NCBI RefSeq assembly: GCF_010183535.1
Contig: NC_071332.1
Span: forward strand, 19,096,001 to 19,160,000
Direction of reading: 5' to 3'
Length of the DNA stretch: 64,000 bases
From: Caenorhabditis remanei
Taxonomy: Eukaryota > Nematoda > Chromadorea > Rhabditida > Rhabditidae
The first letter of the stretch is position 1. Each line of letters starts with the position of its first letter. The position numbers and the translations under genes are program-made. Shown here piece after piece: positions 56,101-64,000 of this stretch. Under the pieces are notes generated by a model, which was given only the letters and a program-made list of their open reading frames with translations, was not told the origin of the DNA and searched no databases.

Positions 56101-57198
56101 GGGGTGATTGTGGAAACTTGGAGTAGTTCCACATTCCTCCCCCACATTTTCAGGCTCATCAATTAGTTTTTCTCTTAATCTTAGGCTTAGGCTTCTTCTG
56201 AATCTTAGGCTTAGGCTTCTTCTAAATCTCAGGCTTAGGTTTTTTTCTAAATCTTAGGCTTAGGCTTCTTCTAGATCTTAGGCTTAGGCTTCTTCTAAAT
56301 CTCAGGCTTCGGCTTATGTTCAAAGATCATGTCTTTACTCGAACCGGGCGGGGGCAATTGTGGAAACATATAGTAATTCCACTTTCCTCCCCCACTCTGA
56401 TAGTGATTCCATGATTGCCCCCCATGGGGGGAGATAATATACCGTACAAGTAGGGGGGCAATTGTGAACTTCATTGGGGGTGATAGTGGAAGTATACCTA
56501 AGGGTTCAGAATGACCCCCCATTCCCGTTCTTGGGGGGCGATCATGGACTGTCGAAAGTTCATGATCACCCCCCGCTCTGTTATAACCCCCCACCATGGA
56601 ATCATACCCCAAACCTGTGGGATGGGGGGTGATACCATAACGTGGGGGGTCCTTCCGGAGTGGGGGGCGATTGTGGAAATATACCGAAAACCGTTTCTCT
56701 TCAAACGTAGGCATGATTATACTCATTAGAACCGTTTTGATCTGCTGATTTCAAAAATGTTGGTTTCATGGGTCTTCCAATGAAAATGACGAGGTTGTGG
56801 TAGTTTTAAAGATTTTAGAATATCGAAAATTTTCAAAATTCCAAAACTTTACAAGTTTCCGTCGGATTTTTGTGATTTGTAGCTGAAATATCATGGAATT
56901 CTTTGAAACTTTTCAAAACACCGGAAATGCGTCAAGGCACTAAAAAAGGGTCAACACACAAAATCAAATCCGCTAAAAACTGCGTCAGCAATATTTTCTT
57001 TTTTTCCAGAACCAAAAATGTGATCTTGGCTGGTTTTGCAAGAAATGTTGTGACCCATTCGACTATTGGTACCATCAAAACCTGCCGACTCTGAATTCAA
57101 AAGTATTGGAGATCAATTCTGATGCCACTTTTGTGAATCGTGGGGATTCAAGAAATCTGAAGGCGTTGGACCACCAACTGCGACTACTACTACTGTAA
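53149..57198 (+). CDS. F-box protein of a second subfamily
   Basis: Seven exons (53149-53216, 53841-54023, 54077-54233, 54969-55236, 55286-55439, 55487-55643, 57010-57198) give 391 residues with consistent phases. Residues 1-35 are an F-box (MSWTDLSVKLKREVAGRLDF, then the Arg-rich second half), followed by a beta-rich segment (RISVPRVKIVVDDSDYFIT), a middle part (MDVFVEILASFFKTEAVDIG) and a C terminus with a Cys cluster (KCDLGWFCKKCCDPFDYWYH). It lacks HTH modules and the typical FTH motifs, so it is a separate nematode F-box lineage. Introns 1, 3 and 6 are 0.6-1.4 kb and filled with repeats. Only 45 bases separate its stop from the next exon, which has no start codon; a weak donor at 57132 could join them. 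Confidence 0.78.
54300..54960. repeat. Dispersed repeats in intron 3 of the F-box gene
   Basis: Several copies of GACGGTTCGAATGAGTATAA and TGGGTCTC(G/A)CC(A/G)CGAAA with intervening AAACTACCGTAACCTT in both orientations; same family as in intron 1 of F8 and at 56700-56800. Confidence 0.65.
55730..56710. repeat. Two minisatellites in intron 6 of the F-box gene
   Basis: Positions about 56175-56315 repeat AATCTTAGGCTTAGGCTTCTTCT six times. On both sides (55740-56150 and 56340-56690) a G/C-rich unit containing GGGGGCAATTGTGGAA or CCACATTCCTCCCCC recurs in both orientations. Open frames here are repeat artefacts. Confidence 0.7.
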
Positions 57199-57243
57199 AC
57201 GATAAATTCTTGAGAATTCTTTTTCATTAAAAATTATTTTCAG

Positions 57244-60200
57244 CAACGTCCCAATGAGAGAGACCAATTGATTGCTCAGTATGAACAGTTGTACTTGGAA
57301 GTCAGTCAACTAGCTGAGAATTTCACCAAAAAGATGATAGAGGAGATCAAAAAGTTGAGGGACTCACCACAAACGAAGGAGATCAAAACTGGACTCATGA
57401 AGTGTAAGGAGCTGGCGAACGGGGCAAATGCACTGGTCGAAACTGTGAAGTCGATGCTGCTGAAATTGAAAAAGTCCGAAGAATTCGGAGTGGACGTGAT
57501 TCGAGTGAGAATTGGGCAGATTCTGGAGGCGAAATCTCGATTGGAGGCGAGCATGAAGCTGTTTGGAAGCACTGGATCCAACAATAAAGTAAATATAAAT
57601 ATAGATGAATAGTTCCGAATAAATTATTTGTATTATTTTTCAGCTTCCTCTTCAACATATCGAAAGAGAAATTCTGATTGCCCAATGTGAGCAACTGTTC
57701 CCGGAAGTTAGTCATCTATCGGTAGTTGTATTGGCCAAGATGTCAGAAGTCTCGAAAAAACTAGAAGGTGTTCCACTAACTGCTACTATGAAGACAGCAA
57801 TGAAACCATGGAAAGAGTGGACTAGGGCGTTTCGTGACCTACCGAGACTCACCAGTTTTTTGTTGAATCAATTCAAAAATAGCTCAAATCAAGTCGGTTT
57901 GAAAGTAATCCGGGAGAAGATTGATTCTATTCAAAATCTGAAAATCCGTTTGGAGAAAGCCAAGGAGAGTGCTGAGGCAATGGTGAGTTCACAAGATATG
58001 AAGGACGTTTCGAAACCGAGACACTTCGAAACCGCCCAGTTTCAAAGCGTCTTGGTTTTAAAACGTCTCAGTTTTGATAGTTGAGAACTGGGACACTTCA
58101 ATACTAAGAAAATTCGATATCGAAAGTTTTGTATGTCCAAGTTTCGAAACGTCTCGATTTCAACAGTTTTGTTTTAAAACGCCTCAAACTTGGATATTTT
58201 GAAACTGGGATGTTTTGAAACCAGACGTTTGGAAACCAAAACATTTCAACTCCCGACACGTTCAGTTTAAAATTTCATGGTTTCGAGACGTCCCGGAGCT
58301 AAAGTTTTAGAAATTTCCTATGAAAAATATTTTTTTTTGGATACTGCACGTTTCAAAACTGGAATATACTATTATAGTGATATAAATGGAAAATTGTTGG
58401 TATCTAGACGACCCAGGTTCAAAACGGCCAATACGATTTGTGTTTTTTTCAGGGAGGTGTTTCTGAAGACGTCGTCAAGACTCCAGACGCCGGAAAGGCC
58501 AAACTAGTTGCTCAATGCTCTCAATTATTCCCAGAAGTTGCGACATTGCTCATCAAACTCACCGGAATCGTGACACAAAATCTCAAAAGACTCAAAGACG
58601 CCCGACAAACAAAAGCCGTGAAAACTGAGATCAAGGATTGCAGGGAGTTGTTGAAATCGATTGATGGCTGCTCGCCAGCAAATTTGCTGAAAGCACTGAA
58701 AAAAATAAGAAACGATGAAGTTGAAGTTGAGACGATTCGGGAGATGATAGTTCAGGTTCAGAGTATCAGAAGAAAGATGGAGGCGGAAGTGAAACGTTTC
58801 GAAGGAATGGGTATCTATGCGGATGTTGGAGAAGAGGTGAGTGGGAAAGGAAACAACGGTAAGTTTTATATACTTGTCAGACACTGGGAAAATTTGACAG
58901 AATTTGTTTTTTCAGGAAGCTACTGCTCGCAAGATTCAGGTTCTGAATCCAGTTGTCACTTCTGAAAACCATGAAAATCTAGAAGATAAGAACAAATCAG
59001 AAGATGGTGCATCAGGTGGAAAGACAGCTGCAGCAGCTCCAGATGGCAAGACGACTACAGAAGACGCCTTCGGTGCATCAGAACCTGACGTCGTCAAGAA
59101 AATTGATGTAGCTCACCAAATTCTAAATTCACCTGTCGTTTCTGAAGACCCGGATAACGTCATCAAGACTCCAGATGAGAAGAACGATTCTAAAGCCATA
59201 GTGAGCACTAGCACTCTTTGAATTTCCAAAACACACCACTTTTTTCCAGAATCTTGTCACCGAAAAAGCCGAACTAGTTGCTCAATGCAAGCAATTATTT
59301 CCAGAAGTTGCCACATCGCTCATCAAACTCACCGATATCTTGACACAATATCTCAAAAGACTGAAAGGCGGCCCACGAACAAAAGCCGTTAAAACTGAGA
59401 TCAAATATTGCAAGGAGGTGTTGAAATCGATTGATGACTGCTCGCCCGCAGATCTGCTGGAAGCACTGAAAAAAATAAGAGACGATGAAGTTGAAGTTGA
59501 GCAGATTCGGGAGATGATGGTTCCGGTTCAGAGTATCAGAGGAAAGTTGGAGGTGGAGATGAAACGTTTGGAAGGTCTCGGTATCTGTGCGGTTGTTGGA
59601 GAAGAGGTGAGTGAGTAAGAAAACAACTGTAAGTTTTATATGTTTGTCAGACACGGGCCGACATGTAACTTGCTTCAAACTGAGTTTTGTGAACTGAAAA
59701 CTATATCAAATCTCAGCGAGTTCTATGAGTAGGCCCTACTATAGGCCGGATGGCTAGTCGGTAATTATGCCTCGGGGCAATAAAAAGAGCAGAAAAAGTG
59801 CTTCTAGCCCGTTCAGAGGCATATTAACGGGAGAGGGTGATTCTAGAAAAGTGTTGGCACGTCACGCTTCTCTTACAACCGCGCTCTACCAAAATCGAAA
59901 AAAAATTGTTTGTGAAATTGAGAGACTCAGAGAGAAAGAGATATTTTTCAAAGGCATTTCGGTGGAGCACAATTGTAAAAACTGTGTCGAGCTGTAGTTT
60001 GGTCACTGTATTTCAATCATAACTACTTTTTTCAGAAACGCCCTCTGTCGTTAATGTGCCGGGCTAGAATATTTTTGACAATTTTTGCGTTTTTGGGAAA
60101 TTTTTCGCGGCCTGCGGTACATTGCCGACTCCAACCGACTCGTGGTAGGTCACAGATGTAGATCTCGCCAAGATCTATATTTTGGTATATTTTCCATCTC

Positions 60201-63200
60201 ATAATATTTAGTTCTGAGCGAGTTGCGAGCTGGTCCGCTCGACAAGTATGCTACATTCTCGAAAAAATTTAACGCCTGTCGTTTTTTCAGAATCTTAACG
60301 ACGAAAAGTCCGTCTTGATCGCTCAATGTGAACAACTCTTCTCGGAAGTGAGCCAAATGGCGTCTAAACTTTTGAGAATAACAACAAAATGGATCAAACG
60401 ATTAGAAGACAAACCACAGAAAACTGATGAGTATAAAAATGCGGTGGAGTCATGTCAGAATATTGCAAACTACTGCAAAAAGATACCCGGGTGCATGAAA
60501 GATTTCGCATATCTCCTCAAGATATCGGACGTTGGAGCGGAAGAGGTTCGGGTGGAAATCACAAAGACTGAAAATATAAAACGTAAGCTGGAGGAAAGAT
60601 TACAACAGTGTCAGGACTACGGTTATGATTCGGAGGATTCAGAAGACGTCAATAAAGACTCCAAGGTAACTCCCTACAGTCTCATAATCATTCAAACTCT
60701 CGTTTTTCAGAAGCTTAACGAGGAAAAATCCGCGTTGATCGCTCAATGTGAACAACTCTTCCCGGAAGTGAGCCGAATGGCGTCTAAACTTATGAGGGAA
60801 ATGACAAATATGATCAAACAAATCAAAGGTCTTCCACGGAAAACTGAAGCGTTGAAAAATGTGCTGGAGGCGTGTCAGACGATTTCAAACAACTGCAAAC
60901 CAGTACCCGAGTGCATGACGGAAGAGTTGACGTATCTCCTCAAAAATTCGGATGAAATTGGAGTGAAAGTGATTCGAGAAAAGTTGGGAACGGCTGAAAA
61001 TATGAAACATGTGCTGGAGGACAAACTAAAAAAATATGAGGATGATTCAGAGGATCCGGAAGACGTCAATAAAGACTCCAAGGTAACTCCCTACAGTCTC
61101 AAAATCATTCGAACTCTCGTTTTTCAGAAGCTTAACGAGGAAAAATCCGCCTTGATCGCTCAATGTAAGCAACTCTTCCCGGAAACCGGCCAAGTGGCGT
61201 CTAGACTTATGAGGAAAATGACGAAACTAATAAAACGGATAGAAGATCTACCTCAGAAAACTGATGCGTGTAAAAAAATGCTGGAGACGTGCCAGATAAT
61301 TTCAAACTACTGCGAGCCGATACCGGAAAAAATGAAAAATGGGTTGACATATCTCCTCGAGAATTCGGATAACATTGAAGTGGATGAGATCCGGGACACT
61401 ATGGGAGAGTTGCAAGATATTAAACATGTGCTGGAGATCAAACTGAAACAGTGTGAGAAAGATTCGGAGGATTCTGAAGACGTCACGAAGGCTCCAGACA
61501 ACAAGAAAAAAACTACGGTGATTCTAAACTATGAAAAATATCTCTTGATCTCTGAATGTGAACAACTCTTCCCGGAAGTCATCCAAATGGCGTCTACACT
61601 TGTTAGCAAACTGTCAAAATTGATCAAACTGTCAGAAGGTCTTGAACTGAAAACTGAAAAACAAAAAAATGCTGTGGAGACCTGTCTGGAAGTGTTGAAA
61701 ATGTGCGAACCGGTATCCGAGTCCACGATGAATTTGTTGACGTACCTCCTCGAGAATTCAAATAAAATTGGAGTGGAGTACATTCGAGAAGCATTGGAAA
61801 ACGCTCAGGAGAAAAAAATTCAACTCGAGGAGTGGCTGAGCACTTTTGAAAATCACAAACTGTCGAATTGTTTTAATACTGGAGATGTGGTGGATACTGT
61901 GGTAAGTCTTGCTAAGGGAAGGTCACAGAGTCAGTTTGAATTATGGGACGTAATTTTTATCACTGAATTGCTGAAAAAACGCAGAATTTCAACCTCGTTT
62001 TTCTCGAATACCAAACCCTGAGAGCAAAACTCAGACTTGTTAAAAATCGGACCGGGCCGAACTTTCTCTTGGCCCGGATTCAAAAATGGGTACTCTTTTT
62101 GGACAAAATTTTTTGAACGTTTTCAAAAAATGTGAGTAAAAGTGGTTAAATTATTATACATATTCACATTTTGATTGAATTTCAAATTTGTAGTCGAAAA
62201 CTATACTTTATTCAAGAAAATTTCCAAAAATTTCAAAAAAAAATTCAAATTTTTTCAAAATATGTTTCAAAACGGGCTGGACTACGAGCCGGGCCAAGAA
62301 TATTCTTGATTTCGACCCGGCTCGACTCATGATAAAACTGCAAAAACTGAATACTGTACCTCTCAAAAGTATATAAAGTTTTGCCTTTTTCAGTTGAAAT
62401 TGTCCTACTTTGAGAGGATGTCGCGGTAATACTGATTGTCCCATCTAGTAGATTATTAACGGACCGTACAGATTAAAAGTAGATCTCCATTTCTGTAGTT
62501 GACCATTTTTTTTGTGCGGAAACTCCCTAGAGAGTTATAGCCATTTTATGTGGACAGCTCAAAAATCGCACTATTTTGCATTGAAATGAGATGATCTGAG
62601 TGAGTAACACCCTTTAGTCATTTTCAACTGAAAAAGGCAAAATTATATATCTTACGCATGGTACTGTCTAGAAGATGCCTATATCATTGGAAACCTGAGA
62701 AGACGCTGATTTCAAAAATATATATTCAGTTTTGCGCTCGAGGTCTGGTATTCGAGAAAAATAAGGTAGAAGTTCTGAAAAATGAAATGTGTTTTTTTTG
62801 CTGAATTTTCGCGGTTCAAGAACTTTGACCTTGTTTTTCTCGAATACCAGTTGGAAAGATCCAGACGATCATTTTTCAGAGTCTCCAAAAAGAAAGAAAG
62901 GAGCTCTCAGCTGAATTTGTGCAATTGGCGGAAGATGTCATCCAAATCGCTATGAATTTCTCAACAAAACTATCAGAAACTGCGGAGATATGTAGAACAC
63001 GAGTTGCAAAGCCTGCGGAGTTCAAAGAATTCCGTGAATCATGTGAGAAAGTGGCGGAGCAATACAAAAATCACTCAAAAAAGTTTGCCGATGCTCTCAA
63101 CGAGTGCAAGAAAAATGATTTGGTCAAGAAGGATGTTGGGGAGATTCGGCAGCAAATTCTGAAGTTGCAAGCGTACAAGGCGGAGTTGGAGAATGACGTG

Positions 63201-64000
63201 GAGACGATTGCTGTGAAACTTTGGAAGAAAGATTGTAAGAATGCTCCAGATGTGAAAACGATGGCTATTACGGTAACCTCTGAAACTCAACAATCGGTGA
63301 GAACTTGTGTGTTTTTTCAGGATGGTGTTTTTGAAGACGTCATCAAGACTCCAGATGACAAGAAAGATTATGAAGCCATGGTAAGCTCTAGAGCTCCTAA
63401 ACTTTTCGAGTTATACAATTATTTTCTAGAATCCCGCCGCCGGAAGAGCCGAACTAGTTGCTCATTGCGAGAAATTAATCCCAGAAGTTGCACAATCGGT
63501 CATCAAATTCCTCGGATTCTTGACAAAATATATCGAAAGACTCGAAGACGCCCCACAAACAGATGACGTGAAAGCTGATCTCAAGGATTGCAAGTATGTG
63601 TTGAAACCGATTGAGGGTTTACCCGCAAAACTGCGGAATGTCTTGAGAAGAATAAAGGGAGACGATACATTTGACGTTGAGGAGATTCGGGAGACGATGG
63701 TTAAGGTTCATGGTATCAGACGTGAGATGGCAACGGGGATGAAACGTTTCGAAGGAATGGATATGGATGTTGGAGAGCAGGAGAATGGAAAAGAAACTAC
63801 GGTAAAATTTAAGCATAATTGTTAGACACGGCCGGCGCGTAACTCACCTAACCAAAAATCGGTAAAATTTGTGTGTTTTTTTCAGGATGGTGTTTATGAA
63901 GACGTCATCAAGACTCCAAATGACAAGAAAGATTCTGAAGCCAAGGTAAGCTCTAGACCTCCTAGAATTTTATAAATACACAACTTTTTTGTAGAATCCC
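57244..64000 (+). CDS. Large tandem helical-repeat protein, at least ten repeats (open at window end)
   Basis: Exons 57244-57588, 57644-57982, 58453-58836, 58916-59200, 59250-59606, 60291-60665, 60711-61082, 61128-61901, 62880-63272, 63321-63380, 63430-63801, 63886-63945 and 63995 onward are all multiples of three and start in phase 0, giving about 1370 residues here. Most exons encode one repeat of 110-125 residues with the pattern LIAQCEQLFPEV near the start, a Lys-rich middle with QKT..K, and a heptad-like end around IREMM..VQSIRRKME; predicted all-helical and partly coiled-coil. Exon 61128-61901 holds two repeats with no intron between. Exon 58916-59200 is an Ala/Thr/Asp-rich linker, and the two 20-codon exons (DGVFEDVIKTPDDKKD) are small linkers. 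I recognise no family. No initiating ATG was found, so the 5' end may lie in the F-box gene. Confidence 0.75.
57983..58452. repeat. GTTTCGAAACGTC repeats in an intron
   Basis: This 470-nt intron of the helical-repeat gene consists largely of degenerate TTTCGAAACGTCTCGGTTT motifs like those at 52.0-52.2 kb. Confidence 0.6.
59607..60290. repeat. Intron insertion with TCGGTGGAGC-type inverted repeat
   Basis: The 684-nt intron contains CTTACAACCGCGCTCTACC (about 59872-59890) and, 70 bases on, its rough complement CGGTGGAGCACAATTGTAA (59960-59978). Single pieces of this motif occur near 3030 and 16880, suggesting a dispersed MITE family. Confidence 0.55.
61902..62879. repeat. Repeat-filled intron of the helical-repeat gene
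   Basis: Holds GGACCGGGCCGAACTTTCTC and inverted CCGGGCCAAG pieces (62048-62330), two AAAGGCAAAATTATATATC-like pieces (62380 inverted, 62636) and ACTCCCTAGAGAGTTATAG (62521). No exon seen. Confidence 0.5.

Noticed and set aside
56295..56729. Pro/His-rich frames on both strands
   Set aside because: They come from the GGGGGCAATTGTGG minisatellite in an intron.

Overview
The window looks like an accessory, fast-evolving region of a Caenorhabditis (or closely related rhabditid nematode) genome. It is AT-rich, with small exons joined by short introns that have GTAAGT-like donors and TTTTCAG acceptors, acceptor-like sites just upstream of start codons (trans-splicing), and gene families typical of these nematodes: F-box/FTH proteins with Mos1-type HTH modules, BTB and MATH-BTB-like proteins, DUF3557-like proteins, an SPK-domain relic and a JMJD-3/UTX-like relic. 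I cannot name the species. All identifications come from reading translated sequence; no search was run.

Layout. 0-1.1 kb: foldback repeat. 1.1-2.4 kb (-): intact F-box/FTH gene. 3.9-5.4 kb (+): MRG15/MRG-1-like chromodomain gene. 5.8-15.3 kb: five DUF3557-like copies (four tandem on -, one on +), at least four of them broken at different places, with two MITEs and a minisatellite. 16.1-16.9 kb: foldback element carrying tRNA-like pol III boxes in both arms. 17.2-22.9 kb: two paralogous BTB genes, each interrupted by a long-TIR element with a 9-bp target duplication. 23.4-33.9 kb: tandem array of six F-box/FTH genes with one intact BTB gene among them; most share a promoter-like motif about 90 bp upstream of the ATG. 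35.3-45.7 kb: a duplicated block of a MATH-BTB-like gene (two intact, one relic) and a decayed JMJD-3/UTX-like gene, plus an SPK-domain pseudogene. 46-48.6 kb: 5'-truncated F-box/FTH fragment whose last exon holds a young non-autonomous LTR retrotransposon. 48.8-52 kb: another intact F-box/FTH gene. 53.1-57.2 kb: F-box gene of a different subfamily. 57.2-64 kb (open to the right): a large gene built from at least ten phase-0 exon-encoded helical repeats of about 110-125 residues; I recognise no family, and it may be spliced to the F-box gene upstream.

How it fits together. F-box proteins are substrate adaptors of SCF (cullin-1) and BTB or MATH-BTB proteins are adaptors of cullin-3 ubiquitin ligases, so most intact genes here are probably variable substrate receptors undergoing birth-and-death evolution. 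Transposons are the main cause of gene loss: a BTB gene, a second BTB gene, an F-box fragment and a JMJD copy all carry insertions whose empty site can be read from the target duplication.
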